17,752 bases of DNA from CAZFMJ01 sp964520045 (GTDB lineage: Bacteria; Elusimicrobiota; Elusimicrobia; Elusimicrobiales; CAZFMJ01): positions 1 through 17,752 of the forward strand of contig CAZFMJ010000062.1 in the NCBI GenBank assembly GCA_964520045.1, given 5' to 3'. Position numbers and translations under genes: made by a program. This document shows, piece after piece, positions 1-7,435 of this stretch (position 1 is its first letter; every line of letters starts with the position of its first letter). Below the pieces are notes generated by a model. It saw only the letters and a program-made list of their open reading frames with translations. It searched no databases and was not told the origin of the DNA.

Positions 1-1356
1 CCGTGAAATAGTGTTGATTTCCCCCCTGTTTCCCGAAGGCGAAAACAGCAGGGGAGCTGAAGCCGCGGCCTGTCCCTGAAGAACATGGATTTCAAGAGGG
101 AGAGTGGAAGTTTCTTGGTAAGCGCCGGATGCTGAATTAAAATGGGCGAATTTAATAGGAGGTATTGTGTGAGTTCCCGATGCTTTCGCGATTATCGCCG
201 TCTTATATATTTTTGAACCGTTGACGACATCATTGTCTTTTTTAAGGTTGAGCGAACTTATCATTTCAGAGGTCCTGAAAGCGGTCATTTCAGGCAGAGG
301 CGGTGCGGTTATGGATTTAAGATTACCTTTCCCTTCTATTGTTATCGACAGATTCAGGGCTTCTCCGGCTTTTATTTCTTTTCTGTCTACTGAGGCATAT
401 ACCTTAAATTGTCCTACCGCTCCGGTAAAATATGCCGGCCTGCCTTTTTCAGGAAGAGGATTTATTTTTATTTTTAAGGGCTGCGTGTGCAGATCTCTGG
501 TTACGGAGCCAAGCATGCCTTTTGAGAAAAAATTCTGAAAAAAATCAGACGCAAAAGGATCTAAATTCTCGTCCCTTGTCCTGAACTGGCATCGTATCAG
601 CGAGTCCGCTATGGAGGCATTGCCGGGTTCAACTCCGAATAGGGCGGTTTTTATTTCCAGATATGAATAAGCGCGGCCGTTTATTACGGTTCGTCCTTCT
701 CGTACGGGAGGCAGGTCTTCAGAGATGAAATTTTTTGCGGCAGGCGGAACATATTCGGGATTGCCCAGCAGAGACACCGCGGTATAAAACCGCACCGAAA
801 GCGTTACCTGTTCGTTTACATAAGCGGTTTTTTTGTCTGTTTCGGCTTTTACAAATGCATCCGGACTTTTAGCGCCGGTTTCCGCTGGCGGCTGGCTGTT
901 ATGGGCCGCCGGCGGCGTCTGCGCCGGAGCGGGAGGCTGTGTCTGCGCGATGCCCTGAGAAGGATCCGAAGGTTTTGCCACTGTTATTTCCATCGGCGTT
1001 GTTTCATAGACCTGGCCCTGATAATTGATGGAAACCGGCCCTATTTTAGCCTGACCCACAAACCGCGGGGCGAGAATAAAATTAAAAGTTATGGAGCTTG
1101 AGATTTTACCGTTTAGTATTGAGATGTTCTGGCTCCGTCCCGATGAATAGATATTAAAATTAGGCAGGGGCGGAAGTTTGGGGTCCGGCATATCGGAAGA
1201 CTGTCCCGATACCGTAACCGACAGGGTTACGGTATCATTAAGCTCAACGATCTTTTTATCAACGCCGGCTGAAATTGATATCTGAGCCTGCGTCTGCGCG
1301 GCGGCGGTAAATAATAAAAAAAATGCGCAGACAACCCCGAATCGTTTATGAGTCAT
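1..1356 (-). CDS. batD: BatD family protein, N-terminal 452 residues (3' end outside window)
   Basis: I translated this from the ATG at 1356; it stays open to base 1, so the C-terminus is missing (BatD proteins are usually about 550-600 residues with a C-terminal membrane span, not seen here). Residues 1-24 form a signal peptide (basic start, hydrophobic stretch, AQTQA before the mature QISIS). Residues 25-128 match the first BatD beta-sandwich, including the typical PDPKLPPLPNFNIYSSG segment (57-73) and FILAPRFVGQAKIGP. A Pro/Gln/Ala-rich linker (about 129-165) leads to a second and third sandwich region. BatD is thought to be a periplasmic, membrane-anchored scaffold of the Bat aerotolerance complex; its exact function is not established. 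It is last in the visible operon and starts 143 bp after batC ends, behind a repeat-rich gap. No Shine-Dalgarno precedes the ATG. Confidence 0.9.
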   Translation of the reverse strand, partial: MTHKRFGVVCAFFLLFTAAAQTQAQISISAGVDKKIVELNDTVTLSVTVSGQSSDMPDPKLPPLPNFNIYSSGRSQNISILNGKISSSITFNFILAPRFVGQAKIGPVSINYQGQVYETTPMEITVAKPSDPSQGIAQTQPPAPAQTPPAAHNSQPPAETGAKSPDAFVKAETDKKTAYVNEQVTLSVRFYTAVSLLGNPEYVPPAAKNFISEDLPPVREGRTVINGRAYSYLEIKTALFGVEPGNASIADSLIRCQFRTRDENLDPFASDFFQNFFSKGMLGSVTRDLHTQPLKIKINPLPEKGRPAYFTGAVGQFKVYASVDRKEIKAGEALNLSITIEGKGNLKSITAPPLPEMTAFRTSEMISSLNLKKDNDVVNGSKIYKTAIIAKASGTHTIPPIKFAHFNSASGAYQETSTLPLEIHVLQGQAAASAPLLFSPSGNRGEINTISR

Positions 1357-1380
1357 AGCGGCCAATTTAGCAACTATCAA

Positions 1381-1490
1381 GAAGGCTATTAGCCTGAAGG
1401 TTGTTAGTCTGAAGGTACTGCTATAAGAGACTAATAGCCTTCAGTCTTCAGTCTATCTTTTGCCTGTTGTTCTCAGCCTTCAGCCTATTC
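1381..1490. repeat. Intercistronic tandem-word repeat with a 12-bp perfect inverted repeat
   Basis: The batC-batD gap is built from degenerate copies of ctgaagg/ggctgaa words. TTAGCCTGAAGGTTG (from 1389) is followed directly by TTAGTCTGAAGGTAC (15-bp period), and 1437-1486 carries several ccttcag/cttcagtc copies in the opposite sense. gaaggctattag at 1381-1392 is exactly complementary to ctaatagccttc at 1431-1442. A nested pair, ttagtct (1404-1410) and agactaa (1428-1434), competes with it. On the mRNA this forms a long stem-loop between batC and batD. No U-tract follows, so a terminator is unlikely; RNA stability or differential expression is a possible role (inference). Confidence 0.75.
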
Positions 1491-1499
1491 ACCTATTCT

Positions 1500-2198
1500 C
1501 TACCAGTCTTCATCCGGTATTCCCTGTTTTTGCTGCGGCTTTTTCAAGCGCGAATTCAAAATTTCAGGTTTGGCGGAATCCTTTTCTTTATCTTTTATCA
1601 TTTCAAGAATCCGCTGAGCGTCTTCTTTGGACATGCCTTGCTTGGACGATTTTTCGTTTTTAGGGGAATCCGGTTTGTTTTGCTGCTTATTATCCTGCTT
1701 TTTGTCCTGATTCTGCTGTGATTTGTTATCCTTTTTGTTTTTGTTGCATTGCGGCTGCTGCTTCATTTTTGCAAGGGTCATTTGCAGATTATGTTTTGCA
1801 TCCTTGTCGTTCGTATTCATAAGTATGGCGGCGCGGTAATTCTGTGCGGCTTGTTTATAATCTTCTTTTTTAAATAAGGCGTTGCCTTTATTGTAAAGCG
1901 CCGATTGGCGCAGTTTCTTGTCCTGCGCCGCGCTTTCAAAAGCCTCTGCTGCTTTTTCAAATTCTCCGGTTTTATATAGAGCCGCGCCTGAATTAAAATT
2001 GATCCTTTTGTCTTTGGGATCTTTTTCAAAAGCCCTGGTATAATTTTCCAGCGCTTTTGGATAATCTTTTTTGTCGTAATGTTTATTTCCCCTGCGCAGC
2101 AGGCTCGCGCTTCGCTCCGCCTGGACCGGAACGGAAAGCATTGATGCCGCCGTAATAATTATAACTGCCGTTAACAGCATATTTTTTTTGCGTATCAT
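1500..2198 (-). CDS. batC: BatC-like TPR protein
   Basis: A 232-residue protein with a signal peptide or membrane anchor (about 1-27, ending VPVQA). Three TPR units follow at about 32-65, 66-99 and 100-133, with motifs such as GNKHYDKKDYPKALENYTRA and GNALFKKEDYKQAAQNYRAA. Residues 145-187 are a Gln/Lys/Asn-rich low-complexity stretch. The C-terminal block GMSKEDAQRILEMIKDKEKD and the terminal DEDW are a recurrent signature of BatC/BatE TPR proteins. It probably acts in the periplasm or at the membrane as a protein-protein scaffold with the neighbouring vWA proteins BatA and BatB. It starts 9 bp after batB ends and has no Shine-Dalgarno, so translation is probably coupled to batB. The TPR and operon assignments are firm; the batC name follows gene order and the tail signature. 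Confidence 0.9.
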   Translation of the reverse strand: MIRKKNMLLTAVIIITAASMLSVPVQAERSASLLRRGNKHYDKKDYPKALENYTRAFEKDPKDKRINFNSGAALYKTGEFEKAAEAFESAAQDKKLRQSALYNKGNALFKKEDYKQAAQNYRAAILMNTNDKDAKHNLQMTLAKMKQQPQCNKNKKDNKSQQNQDKKQDNKQQNKPDSPKNEKSSKQGMSKEDAQRILEMIKDKEKDSAKPEILNSRLKKPQQKQGIPDEDW

Positions 2199-2207
2199 TA
2201 TGATAAT

Positions 2208-3269
2208 TTAAGGATATTTCTGTTTTAGTTTCAATATTCTTCCGATATATTCGCGGATTTTTTTTAATGCGCCGCGTCTTTCGCCGATCAAAAATTCTGC
2301 AAACAGCGCAAGCCATGCGGCTATAAGGGGAAATTGAAATCTGTTTTTATAGCTTGTCCTTGAGGCGCTTTTCCATTTTGTTTTTTCAGTTTCTTTTACC
2401 AGCCGCAGCAATTCGGAAAGAGTCGCCTCAAAACCGGACAAGCGCATATAAGCTCCTCCCGATACCGAAGCTATCTGCATAAGGCCGGTTTCCCCCAGCT
2501 TGCTTACGATAAGTTTTCCCGTTTTATCTTTTTTGTAATCCGAAACCGCTCCCGAAGTGTTCGGTATCGGTATTAGATCTCCGTCGGTGTTCCCGATGCC
2601 TACCGCTAATACCTTTATGCCGCGCGAAGCAATCTCCTTCGCCGTCTCCGAAGGATTTGAATTATGATCTTCGCCGTCGGTCAAAAGCACTATTGTCTTG
2701 CGGCCCGGATAGCGCGCCAGCATATTGCCGGCGGCGGCCAGGGCTTCGCCTATCGCCGTGCCGGGTTCCGGAATCATTCCCACTGAAACGGAATCGAGAA
2801 AGCTTTTCAGCGCATCTAAATCCGTGGTGAGCGGGCACTGGATATGCGCTTTTCCGCTGAAGACTATCACTCCTATGCGGTAGCCGGGAAGCTGGTCTAT
2901 AAGTCCTGAGAGCAGATTTTTGGCGTTTTCCATGCGCGAAGGCTTTATATCCTGCACCGACATGGAAAGCGATGTGTCGAGCGCTATCGCGATGTGGCCT
3001 GTCATTGCTTCGCTTGAAATCAGCTCCACTCCCCATTGCGGACCGGCCCATGCTATAAACAGCAAAAAAACTCCGGCAACAAGCAGATATAATTTTAATC
3101 TGCGTCTCGCGGGCGTTTCCGCCGGAATTAATTTCGCGAGCGTTTGCGTGTCGCCTATCGCCGACAGCAGCGTTCTTCTGCGTTTCGCCGACCAGAAAAA
3201 AAGCGGGGTCATGGCGGCGAAACACAATGCCAGCCATATCAGCGCCTGCGGATTTCTGAATAGTTCCAT
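2208..3269 (-). CDS. batB: BatB-like membrane protein with vWA domain
   Basis: I chose the ATG at 3269; a TTG at 3275 overlapping the batA stop (TTGA) would add two residues. Numbering from the ATG, there are N-terminal spans at about 8-27 and 58-75. A vWA domain follows with a complete MIDAS: DTSLS (D98, S100, S102), T171 in PGTAIGEAL and D198 in LLTDGEDHNS. A C-terminal span lies at about 313-331, followed by a basic tail of about 20 residues. The 353-residue length and the TM-TM-vWA-TM layout are those of the BatA/BatB family. It is expected to bind a metal ion and a protein partner at the periplasmic face. It sits immediately downstream of the similar batA (likely ancient paralogues) and has no Shine-Dalgarno, suggesting re-initiation by ribosomes leaving batA. 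Confidence 0.92.
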   Translation of the reverse strand: MELFRNPQALIWLALCFAAMTPLFFWSAKRRRTLLSAIGDTQTLAKLIPAETPARRRLKLYLLVAGVFLLFIAWAGPQWGVELISSEAMTGHIAIALDTSLSMSVQDIKPSRMENAKNLLSGLIDQLPGYRIGVIVFSGKAHIQCPLTTDLDALKSFLDSVSVGMIPEPGTAIGEALAAAGNMLARYPGRKTIVLLTDGEDHNSNPSETAKEIASRGIKVLAVGIGNTDGDLIPIPNTSGAVSDYKKDKTGKLIVSKLGETGLMQIASVSGGAYMRLSGFEATLSELLRLVKETEKTKWKSASRTSYKNRFQFPLIAAWLALFAEFLIGERRGALKKIREYIGRILKLKQKYP

Positions 3270-3271
3270 AA

Positions 3272-4267
3272 TCAAGGTATTCTAATAAAAACAGCCGATG
3301 AAAAAACGAATTCAAGAATAACCAGCAAGAGAGCCGGAAGAAGAAAAATAAGATATCTGTCGTTGTAGCTTGTTATGGCCGGGTTTTTAAATTCGGTTTT
3401 TTCCAATGCGTCTATTTTTTTATAGATATTTTTAAGCTCGTCGTAATTCGTGGCCCGGAAAAAACTGCCGGAGGTTATGTTCGAAATAGCCAAAAGCGTG
3501 CCTTCATCCAGATCCTCCTCTAATGTGCCGACTGTTTGTCCGAAAATTGGGTGGTTTATCGGTATTTTGGCTGGACCTTTGCCGGCCGTTCCGATGGTAT
3601 ATATTCTTATGCCGTAAGCGGCGGCTGTTTTTGCGGCAAGAGAAGGGTCCGCTATTATCCCGGAATTAGATCTTCCGTCAGTGAGAAGAATTATCACCTT
3701 GCTTTTTGCCGGGCTGTTTTTCAGATGATTTACCGAGGCGGCTATGGCGTCTCCTATGGCCGTGCCGTCCGAATGAGTCATTCCTATGTATACGTCATCC
3801 AAAAATTCAAGAAGCGATTGATAGTCCAGCGTAAGAGGGCACTGAAGCAGGGCATTAACCGAAAACACTACTATGCCTATCTTGTCGTCCTTGCGTTTTA
3901 AGATGAAATCCCGCGCGGCTTTTTTGGCCGCTTCCAGACGGTTTACCGGTTCAAAGTCCAGAGCCGACATGCTTGTGGACGTGTCTATGCACAGTATTAT
4001 GTCCACTCCTTCCGCGGGAGGCAGTGCCCCCCGCGATATCAGCTGTGGTCTGGCCAGCGCAAGCGCGATAAGTATTAAGACCGCGGGTCTGGAGACGCAG
4101 GCAAAGCCTTTAAAAAGCTGCGCGCGCACGGCGGTCTTCGGCCTGAAATCCAGCGGAGACGGGAACTTAAGTGCCGCTGTCCGGGATTTATGCAGAGCTG
4201 AAATCAGCCATGCCGCTGTGACCGCGGCGGGGATGAGCAGTAGGAAATATTTATTTGCGAAAATCAT
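3272..4267 (-). CDS. batA: BatA-like membrane protein with vWA domain
   Basis: A 331-residue protein with membrane spans at about 7-24, 58-74 and 305-325. The vWA domain between the second and third span has an intact MIDAS: DTSTS (D95, S97, S99), T169 in SDGTAIGDA and D197 in LLTDGRSNSG. SRP and ARPQ segments around the second span are typical of the family. It is the first vWA membrane gene after the BatD/DUF4381-like gene, separated by an 89-bp gap holding a short tandem repeat that reaches the start codon. No Shine-Dalgarno is present. Its stop codon lies 2 bp ahead of the batB ATG. Known family members take part in stress or aerotolerance phenotypes in Bacteroides and Leptospira clusters; the biochemical activity is unknown. 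Confidence 0.92.
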   Translation of the reverse strand: MIFANKYFLLLIPAAVTAAWLISALHKSRTAALKFPSPLDFRPKTAVRAQLFKGFACVSRPAVLILIALALARPQLISRGALPPAEGVDIILCIDTSTSMSALDFEPVNRLEAAKKAARDFILKRKDDKIGIVVFSVNALLQCPLTLDYQSLLEFLDDVYIGMTHSDGTAIGDAIAASVNHLKNSPAKSKVIILLTDGRSNSGIIADPSLAAKTAAAYGIRIYTIGTAGKGPAKIPINHPIFGQTVGTLEEDLDEGTLLAISNITSGSFFRATNYDELKNIYKKIDALEKTEFKNPAITSYNDRYLIFLLPALLLVILEFVFSSAVFIRIP

Positions 4268-4268
4268 A

Positions 4269-4309
4269 GATAAGCTATAAGCGATAAGTATTAAGCGTTA
4301 AGTATTCAG
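4269..4309. repeat. Degenerate tandem TAAG-word repeat directly upstream of batA
   Basis: About 40 bp of 7-10 bp units (gataagc, tataagc, gataagta, ttaagcg, ttaagta) run up to 2 bp from the batA start codon, occupying the position where a ribosome binding site would lie. It uses different words from the repeat before batD but has the same style. Length variation here could alter batA translation; this is inference. Confidence 0.6.
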
Positions 4310-4315
4310 TGGTAA

Positions 4316-4321
4316 ATTATA
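4316..4321 (-). promoter_or_regulatory. Possible internal -10 element upstream of batA
   Basis: On the minus strand a perfect TATAAT lies about 50 bp before the batA ATG, in the 89-bp gap after the DUF4381-like gene. The -35 region is poor (AAGACC at a 16-bp spacing). Together with the long gap it could start a batABCD sub-operon transcript, but a chance match is quite possible. Confidence 0.25.
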
Positions 4322-4356
4322 GTTTGCAAAGCTTGGGGGTCTTCCCCGTAGTTCCT

Positions 4357-5376
4357 TTACGCTGTTTTTTGTTCTTCCTTTGCTTTTCTTTCTTCCGTTG
4401 CTTCCCTTGCTTCTTTTGCCTCTTTTGCTGTTCTTTGGGTCAGTTCAATTATTTTCCTGACAAGACCGCAGTCTTTGTCGCGTTCTGAAATAGAAGGCAT
4501 ATGTTTGGCGAATTTTGCGAGATCGCATGATTCGAGGATAGAGCGCACCGAGCCTGTTATATCCAGTTTCAAGCCGGCATCGCGGAGCATTCTGTTTAAA
4601 TCAGCTGTCGTCATAAGCTGTGCCGGTATCCCGAAACTGCGGAATATGTAAAGCCGCGTTATCTCCGCAAGCCGGTCATAAAATTTTTTCAGCTCTCCTT
4701 TTTCCCATAAATCCGAGGAAAGCAGGCTGTTTAACTCATCCAGCGCTATTATATCGGGAGTTCTGTTATCCGCGTCCGGGGATAATATCCGCCGCAGTTT
4801 CCTTTTATGGATCATGTGCATGACTACGCCCGTTCCCGTAATCAACAGGATAAGAATCCCTAGTATCAGCGCGCTCAGGGGAAAGGGCCATACGGGCGGC
4901 CGTATGTCGTTTATATCTTTTTCTCCCGCAGATTCAGGCGTTATTCCTGATATCTCAATCATCATGGAAGGGCTTAAAACTGTTTGAGCGCTTAGGCCGG
5001 CGTCCGCAGGCTGAGATGCGCTTCTGTCCGGAATCAGTTCCCAGTTTAACGCCGGGAAAGTGGCCAATCCTATTTCAAACGGCATTACCTCAAAAGTAAA
5101 CTTCTGAGCTATTATACCGCCGGATTTTTTAGGCTCGCCGCGTGTTACTCTGAGTATGGCGAAACTTTCGGTTTGCAGGGAAGAAGTGTCGGGATGAATG
5201 CGGAAATTATCAGCGTACGCCGCGTCCATTTCCAGCGCGAAGGGGGTCGCCAGAATTATTTTTTCAGCAGGGGGTTTGACCGCGAAGGAAACAGTCTGGG
5301 CCGCCCAAAGCGCGGAGAACGGAAAATATAACGGGATCAGCAGAGATGAAATACGGTAAAATCGGGCTTTATTCAT
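4357..5376 (-). CDS. BatD/DUF4381-like single-span membrane protein
   Basis: A 339-residue protein with a signal peptide (about 1-26, SALWA before AQTVS), a periplasmic beta-rich domain (27-160) resembling one BatD-type sandwich, one membrane span (about 166-187), a basic stop-transfer (HKRKLRR) and a helical cytoplasmic domain (about 208-312) containing LNSLLSSDLWEKGELKKFYDRLAEITRLYI. The last 26 residues are almost entirely Lys, Glu, Ala and Thr (KEA repeats). This layout and the place between DUF58 and BatA match the DUF4381-type proteins of MoxR/vWA clusters. It probably links cytoplasmic MoxR/DUF58 to the periplasmic Bat proteins (inference). It starts 14 bp after the DUF58 gene and has no Shine-Dalgarno. 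The family is assigned by topology and context; sequence identity to a named family was not tested. Confidence 0.8.
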   Translation of the reverse strand: MNKARFYRISSLLIPLYFPFSALWAAQTVSFAVKPPAEKIILATPFALEMDAAYADNFRIHPDTSSLQTESFAILRVTRGEPKKSGGIIAQKFTFEVMPFEIGLATFPALNWELIPDRSASQPADAGLSAQTVLSPSMMIEISGITPESAGEKDINDIRPPVWPFPLSALILGILILLITGTGVVMHMIHKRKLRRILSPDADNRTPDIIALDELNSLLSSDLWEKGELKKFYDRLAEITRLYIFRSFGIPAQLMTTADLNRMLRDAGLKLDITGSVRSILESCDLAKFAKHMPSISERDKDCGLVRKIIELTQRTAKEAKEAREATEERKAKEEQKTA

Positions 5377-5390
5377 ACGTATTAAGGATA

Positions 5391-6272
5391 CTACTTGAAT
5401 CTTTTTTCGCGCTGTTTAAAAAAATGCACCACCGGATCAACTATCGGTTTATCGGTCCGTATAGTTATCCAGTCCACCCCAAGCGAGCGGAAAAGTTTTT
5501 CAACCGCGGTTTTTTTCTCCAGCCTGAGCTTCGAGTAGTCTGCGTGAAAATTTTTTGACGAGATATCCCATTCCATGGTCTCTCCCGTTTCGGCGTCCTG
5601 CGCGCTTAAAACAGCGGCTATTTTAGGGATTGAATTCTCAAGAGGGTCTTGGATTATTACCGGTATAAAATCATGTTTTGCCGTCGTGCGCTTTACCGCT
5701 TGCTCAAAGCCTGAATCAAGAAAATCCGATATGAGAATCAGTATGCTGCTGCGTTTGAGCACCCTGTTGACCGTATCAAGGCAGGCGCTGATGGATGTGC
5801 CCTTTTTTTTCGGTTTATGGGCAAGCAGCTCTCTGACCAGCCGTAAAACATGCTGACGCCCTTTTTTGGGCGGGATATAAAGCTCTGTTTCGCTGGTGAA
5901 AAGCATGAGTCCCGCTTTATCGTTATTTTTAAGGGCGGCAAAGGCAAAAAGTGCAGACAATTCCGCGGCTATCTCGTTTTTCATTTTTTTGCGGGTTCCG
6001 AAAAACTGGGAACCGGATATGTCGCACGCCAGCATGACGGTCAATTCCCGTTCTTCAACGTATTGCTTTACAAACGGTCTGCCCAGCCGCGCCGTGACAT
6101 TCCAGTCTATGGAGCGGATATCGTCGCCCGGCAGGTATTCCCGCACTTCTGAAAATTCCATGCCGCGTCCTTTGAACACGCTGTGGTATTCTCCGGCGAA
6201 GGTTTCGGAGACAAGCCGGCCTGTGGCTATCTCTATCCTGCGCACCTGGCTGAGTATTTCCGAAGTAAGCAT
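5391..6272 (-). CDS. DUF58 protein (vWA-like), MoxR partner
   Basis: A 293-residue soluble protein with the DUF58 hallmark YLPGDDIRSIDWNVTARLG (46-64), preceded by GRGMEFSEVREY. A vWA-like fold follows, with D84-I-S86-G-S88 as the MIDAS-like motif, a Thr/Ser segment at GTSISACLD and LISDFLDSG near 180-188. There are no membrane spans, so it is likely cytoplasmic. DUF58 genes almost always sit directly after a moxR gene, as here (39-bp gap), and the two products are thought to work together as ATPase plus metal-dependent adaptor. The upstream sequence before the ATG has no purine-rich ribosome binding site. The C-terminal part (GVDWITIRTDKPIVDPVVHFFKQR) is also typical of the family, so the gene appears intact. 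Confidence 0.93.
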   Translation of the reverse strand: MLTSEILSQVRRIEIATGRLVSETFAGEYHSVFKGRGMEFSEVREYLPGDDIRSIDWNVTARLGRPFVKQYVEERELTVMLACDISGSQFFGTRKKMKNEIAAELSALFAFAALKNNDKAGLMLFTSETELYIPPKKGRQHVLRLVRELLAHKPKKKGTSISACLDTVNRVLKRSSILILISDFLDSGFEQAVKRTTAKHDFIPVIIQDPLENSIPKIAAVLSAQDAETGETMEWDISSKNFHADYSKLRLEKKTAVEKLFRSLGVDWITIRTDKPIVDPVVHFFKQREKRFK

Positions 6273-6311
6273 AATTATATCAAGGCATTTTGTAACTATT
6301 TCGGTAGGCAG

Positions 6312-7307
6312 TTACGGCACTTCTATGGTTTCAAATATTGTTTTCACGATTTCTTCCGAGGTTTGATTCTCCGCCTCGGCTTCATATGTAAGAATCACTC
6401 GGTGTCTCAGCACGTCAAGTCCTATGGCCTTTATGTCTTCGGGGGTGACATAGCCGCGGCCGTTCAGGAAGGCATAGGCTTTAGCCGCCTGCGCCAGGTA
6501 TAATGTGGCTCTGGGGCTTGCCCCGTAAAGAATCCAGGGTTTTAGATTTTGCAGGCGGTGCTCCTGCGGGCGGCGTGTGGCAAAAACCAGCTCAATAATG
6601 TAATTCTTGATTTTTTCGTCGATATATATAGAGTCCACCACCGCGCGTATGGCGGCGATCTGGTCGGATGAAATTATTCCGGAAGCCGAAGGAATTTTAT
6701 GCCCCGACATTCTTTCCAGAATCTGTTTTTCCTCGGCTTTTGAGGGATAAGTTATTTTAAGTTTAAGCATGAAGCGGTCGACCTGCGCTTCAGGAAGCGG
6801 ATATGTGCCTTCCTGCTCTATGGGGTTTTGCGTGGCCATGACCGTAAACAGCGCCGGTAGTTTAAAGGTGGTTTCTCCTATTGTAATCTGCCGTTCCTGC
6901 ATGGCTTCCAGCAAAGCGCTTTGAACTTTTGCCGGAGCGCGGTTTATTTCATCGGCTAAAATAAGATTTGCGAACAGCGGCCCTTTCTTGGCGTAAAACG
7001 TGCCGTCTTTCGGATTAAAAACCAAAGTGCCCGTTATATCGGCCGGAAGCAAATCCGGAGTAAACTGTATGCGTTGAAATGCGGCGGATATCGTTTGGGC
7101 AAGAGTTTTTACGGCAAGAGTTTTTGCCAGTCCGGGCACGCCTTCCAGAAGCAGATGCCCGTCGGCCAGAATCCCTACCAGTATTTTATCAACCAGTTCG
7201 TCCTGGCCCACTATGACCTTTGCTATTTCCTTGCGGATATCCTGAACAAATGAATTTTCCTGCTGAACTCTTTTGTTTATTTCCCGTATTTCAGTTTCCA
7301 TAAGCAT
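6312..7307 (-). CDS. moxR: MoxR family AAA+ ATPase
   Basis: A 331-residue AAA+ ATPase. Walker A is GVPGLAKT (56-63), Walker B is LILADE (115-120) followed by INRAPAKVQSALLEAM, sensor 1 is ATQNPIEQEGTYPLPEAQ (from 158), and the arginine-finger region VDRF is at about 176-179. The C-terminal lid contains TRRPQEHRLQNLKPWILYGASPRA. All catalytic motifs are present, and the length is typical. MoxR ATPases are chaperone-like and act with vWA-domain partners; here these are the DUF58, BatA and BatB products encoded downstream. An AAGGAG ribosome binding site lies 4 bp before the ATG at 7307; the ATG at 7301 is 10 bp from it and equally plausible. A 128-bp gap separates it from the HEAT-repeat gene upstream on the same strand. 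Confidence 0.95.
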   Translation of the reverse strand: MLMETEIREINKRVQQENSFVQDIRKEIAKVIVGQDELVDKILVGILADGHLLLEGVPGLAKTLAVKTLAQTISAAFQRIQFTPDLLPADITGTLVFNPKDGTFYAKKGPLFANLILADEINRAPAKVQSALLEAMQERQITIGETTFKLPALFTVMATQNPIEQEGTYPLPEAQVDRFMLKLKITYPSKAEEKQILERMSGHKIPSASGIISSDQIAAIRAVVDSIYIDEKIKNYIIELVFATRRPQEHRLQNLKPWILYGASPRATLYLAQAAKAYAFLNGRGYVTPEDIKAIGLDVLRHRVILTYEAEAENQTSEEIVKTIFETIEVP

Positions 7308-7435
7308 TTGTCTCCTTTTTATACGCAGACGGATAGTTTGATTGCAGGGTAAAAAAGCAGGGACGCCGATTTGTTGAAGCAGTTTATCCGAATAACAGTC
7401 TTCCCGTCCGCAGCCGATCCGATAAGCAGTTGTGT

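Noticed and set aside
901..1101. Rightward open frame inside batD
   Set aside because: It lies wholly within the well-supported batD reading frame on the other strand, has Arg-rich composition typical of an antisense frame and no ribosome binding site.
2662..3315. Leftward open frame of about 217 codons overlapping batB
   Set aside because: It is an alternative frame of batB; its translation is rich in Arg/His/Ser with no domain, while batB carries the MIDAS motif.
4332..4346. gggggtcttcccc as a rho-independent terminator between the DUF4381-like gene and batA
   Set aside because: The stem is only about four G-C pairs and no T-tract follows on the coding (minus) strand.
5896..6366. Rightward open frame of about 156 codons over the DUF58 start
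   Set aside because: It is antisense to DUF58 and MoxR coding sequence with recognised motifs; no family features in its translation.
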